Of a DNA stretch of 64,000 nucleotides, positions 43,683 through 55,667 are shown one piece after another. This stretch comes from Galeruca laticollis (Eukaryota; Arthropoda; Insecta; Coleoptera; Chrysomelidae). The notes below the pieces were generated by a model. It saw only the letters and a list, made by a program, of their open reading frames with translations. It was not told the DNA's origin and did not search any database. The stretch is taken from NCBI GenBank assembly GCA_963921935.1, contig OY998178.1:51886951-51950950 (forward strand), in the 5' to 3' direction. Each line of letters begins with the position of its first letter. The stretch's first letter is position 1. A program made the translations under genes and the position numbers.

Positions 43683-43885
43683 TTGACACGATCTGATATT
43701 TAGGTATATATTGTTTAATATAATAGGTGGTCGTAGGAAAAATATTGTATATTACTTGTGCGAAAGTGATTTTTCACACTCGTGGGATTGTCGAACTCTG
43801 CTACGTCTCGTGTTACAATATTTCCCATTCGTGTGAAAAATATCACTTTCCGCACTCGTAATGTAATAAACTATTTCATCACCTA
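43683..43885 (+). repeat. Repeat family A, copy 1, right part, with GC-cored hairpin
   Basis: It continues the match to 56605-56790 after the foldback: TAGGTGGTCGTAGGAAAAAT, ACTTGTGCGAAAGTGATTTT and the hairpin arms CACACTCGTGGGA...TCGTGTGAAAAATATCACTT. The inter-arm core reads ACGAGACGTAGCAGAG on the minus strand. Confidence 0.8.
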
Positions 43886-44170
43886 CGAAATATTTTACTT
43901 TTCATAACTAGTTACGAAAAGTAACGCATTTGACAACGCCAATGAGTTTTAAAAAGTATCACTTTATATGTCAAAATTAGAAAAAATATTTTGTTTGTCA
44001 TCAAAATACTGAGTTAACTTAGGGAACGTGCAGCTGTATACACATTTCGCGCTTGTCAGAAAATCTTTATATTCTTCAGATATGTTCTATGTTTTCTTTT
44101 TGTAACGTCCATTCATACCAATACTGTGAAATGGTTCATCTTCAGTAACAACGTTCCATTGTTAGTGTCG
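43886..44170. other. Spacer
   Basis: No gene or repeat was recognised apart from short AT-rich runs. It leads directly into the second tandem-repeat-bearing element. Confidence 0.35.
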
Positions 44171-45107
44171 ATATTTTACTTTCCTGCCAACCCTATCTAC
44201 GATGCGAAAAAAGTATTTGTTTACCCCAAAAAAGTTGGAATTTTTTTTTATTTATTATTTTCAATTACTTTTACGTTTCCCAATGGGAAAAACACGAAAA
44301 ACTGTTTTTTAGAAGAAAGTCTCTGTGTGTATCGTCGTTGTCGTCGGCCGCTTTTTCTTGTTAGCACGATACAGCCTCCGGGTGTATACAAGAGATCAAT
44401 TTTATGATTGAATATTGTTCAGGGTATCTAACAGATTAACCCTTTGATTTTTAGCTGACCAGAGCTAGTACAATGGTTGCTGTGGTACCTAAAGTACTAC
44501 ATTTTGGTATTTTTTTGAGAAATTTCGGGTTGTTAGCACGATACAGCCTCCGTAGTGTATACAAGTGACCAATTTAATAATTGTAGATTGTTAAGGGCGT
44601 CTCAAAGATGAACCCTATTGATTTTCATCGCACCATAGGCAGTACAACTTGTCCTATAAATCGAAATATACTGCATTTTTGAAGAAGTTTCGGTTATTTA
44701 GCACGATACAGTCCCTGGAGTGTAAACAAGTGACCAATTTTATAATTGGATATTGTTCAGGGCATCTAACACATGAACTCTATTGATTTTCTGCGCACCA
44801 GAGGTAGTAGAATGGGTCCCATAAATTCAGATATACTATATTTTTGGTAATTTTTCGAGAAATGTCGCTTTATTAGCAGGATGCTGCCTTCGGAATCTAA
44901 ACAATTTTATGATTGGATATTGCTCACGACGTCTCACAGATAAACCCTATTGATTTTGAGCCCACCATTGCCAGTACAGCGTGTCCTATAAATCCAGATA
45001 TATCACATTTTTGATCATTTGTGGAGAAATTTCAGTATGGTAGCACGATACAGCGTCTGGAGTACGGAAAAGTTAGTTTTAACCTTTAAAACCGTTTATT
45101 TTTTCTG
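44171..45107. mobile_element. Inverted-repeat element with internal about 173-bp tandem array, copy 2
   Basis: It begins TTTTACTTTCCTGCCAACCC (a variant of TTTTACTTTTCCGCCCAACC), then AAAAGTATTTGTTTACCCC. It ends CGGAAAAGTTAGTTTTAACC then TTTAAAACCGTTTATTTT. Array units open with TTGTTAGCACGATACAG or variants at about 44358, 44530, 44694, 44870 and 45040, at spacings of roughly 164-176 bp. No coding capacity. Confidence 0.8.
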
Positions 45108-45514
45108 TTCTACAATCGTCTATAACACGATTTTATCTAGCATGTAGTTATCCTGCATTATGAATGACATATATTTACATATAAATATGATGCTGTAATT
45201 CGAGTATAGCAGTAAATTGTCCTTCTAAAACGCATGTATCAAACCTTGAACAAATTACGACGATGTCTTGATAATTTAGAATACTGAATAATGTTTATTG
45301 AAGGTCCCAATCGACATAAAAAAATACAAAATTTATTATAAATACTTTAGCCACTTTTTTATTATCATAGTGTCACACTTTTATATCTTCCAAAGTACTA
45401 TTCTCAGGTTTTTATGCCCCCCTTTCATAATGAATAATAGATCTATAATATCTCGGAATTTCTTTATTCTAACCTCATCATTTTCCTAGATATGAAGTGA
45501 CAAAGTAGACTAGA
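45108..45514. other. Spacer between two tandem-array elements
   Basis: About 400 bp of AT-rich sequence with no gene; it is not similar by eye to the array units. It shows that copies 2 and 3 are separate insertions or were separated later, rather than one continuous array. Confidence 0.4.
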
Positions 45515-46533
45515 GTTTTTACTTTTCCGCCCAACCTTTCTATATGCGAGAAAAGTATTGGTTTACCCCAAAAAAAGTTGGAATTTTGAAATTTCTTTTT
45601 GAGTTACTTTTACGTTTTCCATCAACAACAACAAGAAAAAACGATTCTTAGAAAAAAAATCCTGTGTGTATGTCGTCGTCGTGGTCGTCGTCGTTGTCGT
45701 CGGCCACTTTTCCTTACATGTCTTGTTAGCACGATACAGCCTCCGGAGTACAATAAGTCAGCAATTTTATGATTGAATATTGTTAAGGGCATGTCACAGA
45801 TGATCCCTATTGATTTTCAGTTCATCAGAGCCAGTACAACGGGTGCTATGGTACTTGAAGTACGACATTTTGTCATTTTTTGAGAAATTTCAGTTTGTTA
45901 GCACGATACAGCCTCCGGAGTTCAACAAGTCACAAATCTTATGATTGAATATTATTCAGGGCATCTCACTGATGAACCCTATTGCTTTTCAGCTTACCAG
46001 AGCCAATACAACAGGTGCTACAGTACTTTAAGTACGATATTTTTGTCATTTTTGGAGAAGTTTCAGTTTGTTAACACGATACAGCCTCCGGAGTATTTAC
46101 AAGTGACCAATTTCATGATTGGATATTATTAATACCGTCTCAAAGATGAACCCTATTGATATTCAGCTCACTAAAGCGAGTACAACGGGTGCTATGGTAC
46201 CTGAAGTACCAAACTTTTGTCATTTTAGGAGAATGTTCAGTTTGTTAGCACGATACAGCCTCCAGAGAGTATAGGATTGATCAATTTTATGATTGAATAT
46301 TCTTCAAGGTGTCTCACAGATGTACCCTATTGATTTTCAGTTGACTAGAGCGAGTATAGCGGGTCCTATAAATCCAGATATACTGAATTTTTGGTTATTT
46401 TTGGAGAAATTTCGGTTTGTTAGCACGATACATCCCCCGAAGTGTATACAAGTAACAATTTTAAGATAGAATATTGTTCAGGGCCACAGATGCGGAAAAG
46501 TTAGTTTTAATCCTTAAAACCGTTTATTTTAGA
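45515..46533. mobile_element. Inverted-repeat element with internal about 173-bp tandem array, copy 3
   Basis: This is the best-preserved copy. The left end is TTTTTACTTTTCCGCCCAACC less one base in the tip (read from 45516), then GCGAGAAAAGTATTGGTTTA and a (GTC)n-like tract near 45670-45705. Units start at 45723, 45895, 46068, 46242 and 46417, spacings 172, 173, 174 and 175 bp. The right end is GCGGAAAAGTTAGTTTTAAT then CCTTAAAACCGTTTATTTT. ACTTTTCCGC and GCGGAAAAGT form an exact 10-bp inverted pair just inside the ends. Confidence 0.85.
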
Positions 46534-46689
46534 ACCATTTTCGTATCTTCCCGCCTCATTTTCTTTTATAGTCCTCATAGTTCACTCTCAATTCTGTCCT
46601 ACATACGAAGATCACCCTCCCCTCTTGTGAGCCATCTAGCTGCCAACATTCTTGGTCTGTACGTGACATGAAACTTTCGACCTATCTCT

Positions 46690-46800
46690 AGACGATTGAC
46701 GTGACATGTGTTTGACGTGACATGTGTTTGACGTGTGATTAGACGTTTGATGTGCCGTGAGATGTCTGACGTGAAACTAGATGTTTGATATGTGACAAAA
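46690..46800 (+). repeat. Degenerate GACGTG-type minisatellite
   Basis: TGACGTGACATGTGTT occurs twice exactly (16-bp spacing, about 46698-46730) and is followed by looser GACGTGTGATTAGACGTTTG and GATGTGCCGTGAGATGTCTG units. A small local tandem expansion. Confidence 0.7.
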
Positions 46801-47000
46801 ATCCAAAGAATTGAATAAAACATCACGGATATCCAAAATCTATAGAATTAACATCAAAGACATATACCGGATGAAGACAGCAGCAAGGCCGCTCTACTTT
46901 GTTATCACAGATCCAAAAATCACATTGGATTATTTAAACAAAAGCGTAAGGGTCCTCGAACACAAAAAAATACAATGGGAATATCGGCGACAAACACAAA
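46800..47000 (+). pseudogene. Jockey-type ORF1 fragment (PRE_C2HC region)
   Basis: The frame reads NKTSRISKIYRINIKDIYRM, ARPLYFVITDPKITLDYLNK and RRQTQIY. This resembles the PRE_C2HC segment that precedes the zinc knuckles of insect Jockey ORF1 (I-x-x-IK-x-IY...RPL-x-F...Y-x-L-x-x...QI-x-QC). The knuckles themselves are absent: the frame departs from the family after QIY. Opposite strand to the Jockey LINE at 38430-41310, so it is a different copy. Confidence 0.55.
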
Positions 47001-47082
47001 TATATTATTTTCACAGTTTTTTCAAATGTATTTTATGTGAGTATCGAAAAGAGCTACCAACATACTTATCTTTTTATCAAGC

Positions 47083-48370
47083 AATCCCTATACCTAAAAT
47101 TATTAGTTCTTGAGATATTTTGATTTTCCTATGCAAAACATTGATTAGGTACCTATCTAATCATTTAACAATTAATTGTGAGTTGGCCATGATTTATTTG
47201 TCAGAAAACTGACATTTTATCATCGCTGTTTGGTACTATAGAGGTTCAATTACAAATACAAAGAAAAAATGAATATATTACAAATAAATTAGAGTGTAGG
47301 TATACGCCTTGATTATTATAATAGGTGTTCGAAATTACCTCCAAAGGCATTTATTCATGCTTGAAAGCGTTCAATAAAAGAGTTACTCACATTACATGTC
47401 CTCCCTTGTTGTTGGAGGCATTTTGTACACACTCTCAATTTGATCCCAGATAAATTAGTCCAAGTTTATTGAAATCTGATGGCCTTGGTGGCCACTGTAC
47501 TGGACAATAAAAGAGGTAATGAATTTACTAGAAAATCTAAATACATCTCAGCATTTAAATGTTCCTCAACAAATATGGTACTACGACATATTCACCAGCA
47601 ATACCTCCCCACACATTTAACGACCATCTAGTTTGACTGTGTGTAACTATGTGATATGGATTAGATGATGAATAATAGTGAAAGTTATGCCTGATAACAC
47701 AGCCATTTTTATGAAACGTGGCTTCATCTCCAAATAAAACATAGTCGAAACAGTCTCTCTGTTGATTAACTTTTCGTAAAGCCCACCTACAAAATGCTAG
47801 TCTCTTTTTAAAATCATGATGAGTTATTCCTGTTGCAAGTGAATGTGGTAAGGGTGCATTTTGTTATTGCCGACGGTTCTTTGCATACCGTAGTAACTTA
47901 GTTCTTGTTCGCTGGAAATACTCCTTACACTCATGTGTGGGTTTTCGGTAACGGCCAGCAAAACATTAATTTCATTTTCTTCTGTCACAGAAATTTTTGA
48001 TCGTTCATGCTTTTCATAAATAACTGAACCGCTCCATAAATCTCTCCAAGCTTGCTTTTGTAAGTTGCCGCCTTTCAGGAAAGCGTTCATGGTAAACTAT
48101 TGCCGATATTAAGGCGTTTTTATTGAATTCTCCTCATATCTAGATCATATCGATCATTTTCTCACTAGTGAAATTCAATTTTGCCCTTGTTCAAATTCTT
48201 CAAAACACCAAACAAAAATGTACCTATTATTATGTCAAATATCAGTTTCTCACAAATAAATCATGCCCAACTCACAATTATTTGTTTAATGATTAGATAG
48301 GTACCTAATCAATATTTTTCATAGAAAAATCAAAATATCACGAGAACTAATAATTTTTGGAATAGGGAAT
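47083..48370 (-). mobile_element. Mariner-like transposon with about 130-bp terminal inverted repeats
   Basis: The left end AATCCCTATACCTAAAATTA then TTAGTTCTTGAGATATTTTG is mirrored at the right by ATTCCCTATTCCAAAAATTA then TTAGTTCTCGTGATATTTTG (reversed). Similarity runs through GATTAGGTACCTATCTAATC, a palindromic block, and GAGTTGG-x-CATGATTTATTTG on both sides, about 130 bp in total. It encodes a degraded mariner-type transposase on the minus strand. Total length about 1.29 kb, a usual mariner size. Target duplication not resolved. Confidence 0.87.
47329..48090 (-). pseudogene. Mariner-like transposase, inactivated
   Basis: The ATG at 48090 begins MNAFLKGGNLQKQAWRD. The helix-turn-helix part includes VTEENEINVLLAVTENPHMS, VRSISSEQELS and NKMHPYHIHLQQE, after which frames shift. 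The DDE core begins DYVLFGDEATFHKNGCVIRH (first Asp in GDEATF), then SLNVWGGIAGEYVV near 47630-47560. The region with the second Asp is decayed. WPPRPSDFNKL corresponds to the WPPRSPDL-type motif near the third acidic residue (about 47490). NAFGGNF near 47340 is the C-terminal end. Several frame breaks. Related in type to the coding scrap at 42600-42900 but not the same family. Confidence 0.85.
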
Positions 48371-49583
48371 AGTTTACCTTCGGTCTATGAAGACGATAAC
48401 TTGGTTCCACAAATCCCAACTTAGATACCACCCCACTGCAATAGTTTTTGCACATTTTAAACATTTTCCCAGAAATGTCAGATATTTTTAAATATATTTA
48501 CATGAAAAGTATCTCCCAAGCATAACTTTTTCATAGATCTTCCATTGATTTTAGTTACGCTATATGTACCACAAAATAAATCAATTAGACACTCCCTGTG
48601 TTTGCTACTTTTCAACAAACAAAAATTATGATGAATGTAAAAATCGACAAACCCCTTCTGCGATTTAGCCCGAATCGTATTCAATAACACTCTTTTCATG
48701 ATGTCATTATGTTTCAAGATTATGTTAATAACAGTTCTTCATGACACACTACTTGCTATGAAAGGTAAATACGTAACATATGCCTGGGAGTGTACTGAAT
48801 AAGAGTCTCGTTTGAACACAATTTTCAATTATTATTTATCACGTCCTTTCACGAACACGTCTACTACTACTTTTATTGTTTTAGGAAACAAAGTTCATTA
48901 AGTATTCGCATGAACGCCCGATTTTCCATATGGGATTGATATTTTTAACACTATATTTCCGCACGACGTGATCGAGTAATTACCATGAGAATTGGAAAGT
49001 TGGAATTGATTTCATAAACACAAACTTGTATTCAATTTTATACGGAGAAGAGGATTTATTATAAAAAAAATTATAGAAGGATGTTTTGGTGGTACTATTT
49101 AGTCGACTGAACAATTAGGTATGTTAATTTTTTATCTACGATAGCATAAAAAGTAGCTGCTTTTTGCATCAATTTTCGTTGCATGTGACTTTTTATAACC
49201 CCAGAATTTTTTTATGTTCTCATAGCACATATGCGTCAAATTCTTTTTAAGGCACAAAAATGTCAAATTTAACATATGAAAATATTATAGTCACTGCCTC
49301 TTCAACATCGGAAGGAATGTTTTGAATATCACTACTATCAGTATCACACATTTTTTCCTACAATTTATATCAGTCCAAAAACCTCTTGCCGAGGTATAAA
49401 TAGGTGACACAAATACACTGCTTACAAAAGATGTGATATCAAATAAAGATAAGCTATGGCTACATACTCACACTTTAATCCTTATTAATTTGAAAGCTTC
49501 AAAAAATTGATGTACTTGCGTTCAGCTATGTTTGAATATTGTTAGTTTGTTTGAAGCTGAGTTTTTTTTCTTTAAATTTTACC
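48371..49583. other. AT-rich spacer with one unidentified minus-strand frame
   Basis: A minus-strand frame at 48478-48717 (GFVDFYIHHNFCLLKSSKH...) is open for 79 residues. It faintly recalls copia-type GAG-pre-integrase segments, but no Cys/His signature or adjacent integrase supports that. The rest shows nothing recognisable. Confidence 0.35.
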
Positions 49584-49589
49584 TATATA

Positions 49590-49647
<58 letters not shown>
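49584..49647. repeat. (TA)n microsatellite
   Basis: An almost pure alternating TA tract of about 64 bp with one ATTATA interruption near 49595. Self-complementary, so prone to cruciform formation and length change. Confidence 0.97.
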
Positions 49648-49649
<2 letters not shown>

Positions 49650-52388
49650 AACCAGATATCATATATATTAAAAGAATTCAGTTGTGTAGGAATATTTTGC
49701 TTATATGAAAATAGATTGAAATTTTGAAATTATGAAATTTAAGGAAACATTATAATTAGTTTATAACAAAAATAAATAAAGAGATTACCTCAATAAATGT
49801 ATAAAATTAGAAACTGCCTAATAAATGTAGTGGAGAAATTTAAAGCTGCCCAAGTTGATGAATGATTATTTGCTATAGCGTAGTCAGCTGTTCATCTAAA
49901 ATGAAAATAATCTTAGTATAGTCAATTCATAATTATTATCAGTTTAAATAGTTAAGTTATTAAGCATATACATATTTAAGAGAATAAGAAAAATAATATT
50001 CATAGATAAGTTAATAATGACATAGAGAAAAATTATCTATTGCAAAGTAGAGTAAATTTAGAGTCAATAAATAATAATTAGTGAATGAATTTGAAGAAAT
50101 ATTTGATAAGACCGTATAGAATTTAAAACAAAGAATATAGAGAGGTTACATGAAAGAATTTATGTTCATAAATAAATATAACTGTCACAGTAATGAATTG
50201 TCAAAAACAAAACTAGATATTGGACTATTAAAAAGGTAATTATGTATATCACCAAATATAAAGTATTTATTTGATAACAATTCAAGGAACTCTAAATAAA
50301 GTTTATCATGCCAAGTGAATTCACATTAGTATATGTCTAAAACTTTTATGTATGTGAAATAAATATTAACATAATACAACTGCTCAAAACAATGTGTGAT
50401 TGGTTTAAAAACAGTGACAGCACAAAGTTCAATCAATGAAGAAAAAAACATTTTTTTAAATAGTGACCTAACAAACAAAATGTTTGTTGGAAAAAATTGA
50501 AAATCTGAAGGAAGCGTTGGTAGTTGGGAGTCGGCGTCGAAATAAGAAGAGGCTTATGTAAAAGTGCTCCAGAAATATCATGAAAATTCTCAATTTTCAT
50601 GCCTAAACTTACGAATAACTGTTAAATAATAAACTACAAATACTTACAAACAGTTATATCCAGTTTTCCTGGGAGAACAATCAATATTTCTCCTAATTAT
50701 TGGTGTTGGAACTTCGATGGAGGATTCCTGGGTCCAGAAGTGTTCATCCCAAGTCCAGAACTTCAGGTCAGTGCTCATTTAAAATATTATTGGCCAATAA
50801 TAAGAGTTAAAATATCACAAATTTAACTCAGTGCATAATTTCTTAAAATTAACAAACTTTGCGACAATGAACGATCTAAAACAGAAAGAAAACGAACTTT
50901 ATGTAGATAATTATTTAAACAAATCTTTAATATTAGTTAAAAAGGCCTAATTCAATATAAATAAAGCTTGTACGTACGCCATTTTCTAATATCATGATGA
51001 AGATTCTTCATAAATTTTTCATGTAATATTTCCATGTGTTATAATCTATTTCTTCCACAGCAATTTGTAATTTGTAATTTGTAATTCATATATGTATTTT
51101 TTTCACCATAAATTCTTTTATATATAAAACCATATCTCTATATTCATCGACATAAACTTTATGTTTAACTAAACAGCTTATTGATGCTATGTATCGTAAA
51201 GTTTCCGTTTGCGTCGCTCTGAACCACATGACTAGAGTTAAGCATGCGCACATAACGGTATATAAAAATCAATAATATTATTTTGTACTCCATAGGCGTC
51301 GCAGTTTATAAATATTAAATTCAAAGGTTTTCTTAAAAAAAATTAAATTCTTTCTTTTATTTTATATAAGTGGAATATATCTACGGAAGCCTGTTCTCAA
51401 AGAGAAACAGGGTTTCATGCTCTACCGAACCCATAATATAATTATTACATAAAATAATAAACTATAAATAATCAACTGAGCTAGCCACATCACACAATAA
51501 ATAAATAAGTAAATATCTAAACAATTTAAATATAATATAATAACAATCAAGTTCAATATATATATTGTAATGTTATATTATACATCTAAAAATTAACCTT
51601 TAATAATTTTGCCAGCTCAATCGAATACTATCTCTATAATACCTCAGGGTGTGAAGGTTTCATTCCTCATAAATCAATAAAACAAGATTCTAATTATTCC
51701 CTGTTCTATAATGCATGTGAAAAATATAAATCGATATTGATACCTACTAAAATGTACATATAAATTGAATTTCGTTTTTTGTTATTTACAGTTGATGTTT
51801 TAATAATTAGTTCAATAAATGTCTGTCAAAATTTGAGTACTCAATTATAATAAAAATGTTCTTTATTGCATTGTATTATCGAACGGTTACTGACCTTATC
51901 ACTCTGTCCACAACCGGTTAAATGTCCATACGCACTATCTAATCTTCTTATCAGGCTGCTTTCTTTTCTTCACGTTCAAATTTTGTTACTGTCTGATAAA
52001 TATCTCCTTCTCTATTTTTATGAATCAATAGGTTCGTAGTTAAACACGTCTTTTACGAACGAAAAATACCTTTTTTCATTTCCTCTCAACATAAAAAAGC
52101 TCTATTCAAAAATTACTTGACATCTCCTCTCAAATGTCTCCTTCTTTATTATTCTTGATCAATATGGTTCTTCTCTAAAAAATCTGCTCTTGTCAAGATC
52201 ACTTGACATCTCTTGTCAAAATGTTTATGATTATCTCAAATATTTACTCCGAATGTTTCTTATACTACTATATACACTTACATACTAACAACAATTCTAT
52301 TTTGTTCTATTTTATATAGGTATCAATATCCCGAAATTTAACGTAAACGATTAATTAAACTAAATTATTATTTTTAATGTTTTCTGAC

Positions 52389-52392
<4 letters not shown>
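49648..52392. other. Long AT-rich region without recognised features
   Basis: All frames are short. No terminal repeats, transposase motifs or RNA genes were found. It could be old transposon DNA decayed beyond recognition, or ordinary intergenic sequence. Weakly related segments near 51980-52060 and 52130-52170 (both with TCTCCTTCT...TCAATA) hint at a diverged duplication. Confidence 0.4.

Positions 52393-52435
<43 letters not shown>
52393..52435. repeat. (AT)n microsatellite
   Basis: An uninterrupted AT dinucleotide tract of about 43 bp. Confidence 0.97.
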
Positions 52436-52436
<1 letters not shown>

Positions 52437-52750
52437 CGAGTTATTTTTTTTGAAACATTTTGGATTAACTTTCTTTTGTCTCCGATGGTATTTTAATTTT
52501 AATAAGTGTATATAACACGTCACTTACTTTCCAACTTTAATAATTTTTGGAACCGTTTCAGTCCCGTAGCATTACTTTAAGTATTTATTTTCTTAATTAT
52601 TCAAAAGCCATGAATTATCATCTAAGAAATGTGACAAAAGTATTAAATTCCGCTTTTCAAACTTAAAATTATCGAGGACGCCAGAACAGACCTAATCTTC
52701 ACGTGTTCGTTTTACATATGATATAAAATCCTGCAACCACTGGGTAAATA

Positions 52751-52905
52751 CAGGGTATCCCGGGACTAATGGGAAAAAAGTCAGGAGCGTATAATCTGAG
52801 CCAAAATAATGTTAGTGCTTCATATAAACTTTTTCAATGCAGGCCCTCGTTTTCGAGTTATAGGCCTCCAAAGTTTTAATTTTGAATTTGGTTTTTATTT
52901 TTATT
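52751..52905 (+). mobile_element. Solo left end of a mariner-type MITE
   Basis: TACAGGGTATCCCGGGACTA then GGGAAAAAAGTCAGGAGCGT, and TCGAGTTATAGGCCTCCAAA, parallel the tip of the foldback at 41940 (GGTGTTCCGGGCTTG, GAGTTATAGGCCTTTAAA). No right end is visible; sequence runs into the RTE-like LINE. A truncated relative of the same family. Confidence 0.6.
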
Positions 52906-52989
52906 TTGTGTACTAGTTATTTGATCTTTATAACCGTTACTGCAAAGCTATAGTGTACTTGTATGTTCATTTTGGAAATGTGAACGAAT

Positions 52990-54980
52990 GGACACTCGAA
53001 AAACGGTGGACAGTATTCTAACAAATATTACTTGAAAAAGCAGAGGATACATGTGGAAGAAATAAATTCAACAAACATTTAAAGAGGACTAAGTGGTGGA
53101 ACAAAGAAATACAAACACTAGTAAAAGAAAAGAAAACCTCATCGAAAAAATACCTCCAAACAAAAACACAGGAAGATAAGGAAATATATAACGGAAAAAG
53201 AAACATCGTCAAGGAAGCAGTTAAGAAAGCGAAAAGGGACTCATGGATAAAATTTGGAAGGGAGATGTCAGAGACACATGCATCAGATAATAGAAAACTT
53301 TGGACAGCAATAAAAATACTACGAGGAAGTAAAGGAAAAGATATAAGAGCAATACAAAATAAAAATAACGAATTGGAGACCAAAATAAATCAAATACTAA
53401 AGACTTGGAAAGAACACTACGAAGACAAATTTAGTAATAGGTTGAAGACGAAAACAAAAAATACAGCGGAAGAGGAATGGAATGAACATGAATACCATGC
53501 GATCCAAAGAGAATAAATGGAAGTGACTATAAATAAACTTAAAATAGGAAAAGCCAGTGGGGAGGATGAAGTAGCGCCAAAGCTGATAAAATGGTTAGGA
53601 GAAAAAGGAAAAGACTCATACTTATACTGCCAATGTATACATAAAAAAGGGGATCAGACACTGTGCAATAATTATAGACCAATATGGTTAGCCCAAACCA
53701 GTTTCAAAATCTACACGAGAATAATAGAGATCCGATTAAGACGTTATGTAGAAGCAAAATTAGAAGAGGAACAAGCAGCTTTTAGACCAGGACGACAAGC
53801 AAATGATAAAATATATATTTTAAGAAGGCTAATTGATAATACAATAGAAGCGGGAGAAGAGATGTATTTATTGACTTGAAGGCAGCTTTTGACACAGTAG
53901 AAAAAGGAAAAATTTGGGAGGTATTTGAAGATTTAGAAGTACCGAAAGCTCTAATTAATATAAATAAAAGCACATACGAGACAGTCAAATTAAGAGTGCA
54001 GATAGGAGGTCAAAGATCGGAAGAGTTTCTAATGAAAAAAGGTATAAAACAAGGCGATAGCTTAAGCCCACTGTTGTTTGTCATTATAATGGACAAAATA
54101 GTGAAGGAAATAAAAAGACAAGGAGGAAATCTGGACATGATAATAGGGTACAGAAACATGGTGCCGGTCAGATTAAGTAATTAACTGTATGCAGACGATA
54201 TTGTACTTATAGCAAAATCAAAAAATAGAATACAGAAACTAATCAACTTATGGGCAAGAGAAATAGAAAATATGAAAATAAATACAGAAAAAATCAAAGT
54301 AATGATAGTAAATGAAAAAAGCAAGAGAGGAGTAACTGCAAGGAATTGAAATGCAATTACAAAACATTAGGAAGAGTAACAACTTATAATTACCTAGGAA
54401 GTATCATAACAGAAGAAGGAAAAATAGATGCAGAACTTAATAACAGAGCAAATAAATCAACAAGACTATATTATTCCTTAAATCGAACAATATTAAGCCA
54501 TAAACACATTGATATGGACACAAAGCTGGAAATCTACAACAAAATTACAGTCCCAACTATAATGCTAGTGAGAACTGGACAATGCAGAAAAAACAGGAAA
54601 CAAAAATAAATGCAATGGAAATGAAATATTTAAGGAAAATAGCAGGTAAAACAAAATGTAATGTATAATAAGGAACGAAGAAATAAGAAGCATAATTAAT
54701 CAAGAACCAATAATATCAAATATTAAAAAGAAACAATTAAACTGGTATGGCCAAATAGTAAGAATGAAGCAAGATAGAATTGCGAAAAAAGTTATGGAAA
54801 TAGGAATATCAAGAAAAAGACAAAGAGGAAGACCCAGGAGGAAATGGATAGATCAGATTGAAGAAATTGGAAAAAACAAGGGAAAACATTAGGAGAGAAT
54901 GAAGGCATTGGCCAGGGACTGAAAAGAATGGAAAAAATGGGTACATGAAGAACTCCAATCCGACGCCTGAGAAGGCATAA
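52990..54980 (+). pseudogene. RTE-like LINE, reverse transcriptase region, 5'-truncated
   Basis: Linker: LLEKAEDTCGRNKFNKH, TKWWNKEIQTLVKEKK and KAKRDSWIKFGREMSETHAS (53020-53270). RT in order: NKLKIGKASGEDEVAPKLIK, NNYRPIWLAQTSFKIYTRII, LEEEQAAFRPGRQANDKIYI, then a frame break, LKAAFDTVEKGKIWEVFEDL, GIKQGDSLSPLLFVIIMDKI, LYADDIVLIAKSKNR (YADD intact, 54187-54230), INTEKIKVMIVNE and YNYLGSIITEEGKID. C-terminus: QLNWYGQIVRMKQDRIAKKV, RQRGRPRRKWIDQIEEI and an ending near 54970. The WYGQ and RGRPRRKW blocks are RTE-like. No endonuclease is present. Three or four frame breaks. Confidence 0.85.
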
Positions 54981-55667
54981 GGATAAGAGAAAGAAAGATA
55001 ACTTCGAATTATAAAGAGAGGTTCGAATTATCGTTGGTTTGAATTAATGAGATGAGACGACTATCAAAATATTGATTGGGTAAATTTCGTATAAAATAAT
55101 AAAATATGAGACGTTAAACCATAGACAAAAAAAGAATCTTTTATTTGTAATATTTATATTCACGTTTAATTTTTGTCAGTTACTTTAAATAATAAAATGT
55201 GTATTTTCCAAACGGCCCGATACCAAAACATAGGTGATGCATTATTTTCTTCGATACAAATCTGGCATAAGGTAAATATGAGAAATCGATCAATCATACT
55301 CATGAGACATATCAAACGTTGTGGTGAAACTAAATAAAACGTAGAGATTAAAATTCTATGAACTGTGATATATAAGTATAACTGTCCTTGTATTAATCGA
55401 AAATGTAAATAGAAACCATTACATCCGTAAGAAGATTTTATTTAGGACAATGATGATCTAAAAGTAAATAAAACAGAGATTAAAAGCGGATGAAGATAAC
55501 TACGAATTGATTGTCTGGTTAAATATTCATAGCAATGAGTAACTAATTCATAAATACATTAATTGCAATAATTAAAATTGTAAGTACGAACAAACCTGTA
55601 ACAGTTCTATGATTATTATGTTCGATATGATAAAGGCTATTAGTAGCTTGAACAACTATTTGTTTAT
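54981..55667. other. AT-rich spacer
   Basis: No gene was recognised. The first part may be the 3' untranslated region of the preceding LINE. Confidence 0.35.

Noticed and set aside
17287..46533. Helitron or Helentron identity for the array-bearing elements
   Set aside because: Internal minisatellites are typical of some Helitrons, but no consistent 5' TC or 3' CTRR-plus-hairpin ends are seen, and inverted ends are present instead. Left unclassified.
48478..48717. Copia GAG-pre-integrase fragment
   Set aside because: Only a vague resemblance; no zinc-binding His/Cys pattern and no neighbouring integrase or RT.
49584..52435. AT-rich tract as a centromeric or scaffold-attachment region
   Set aside because: Only two simple TA tracts and general AT-richness support it; nothing specific distinguishes it from ordinary intergenic DNA.
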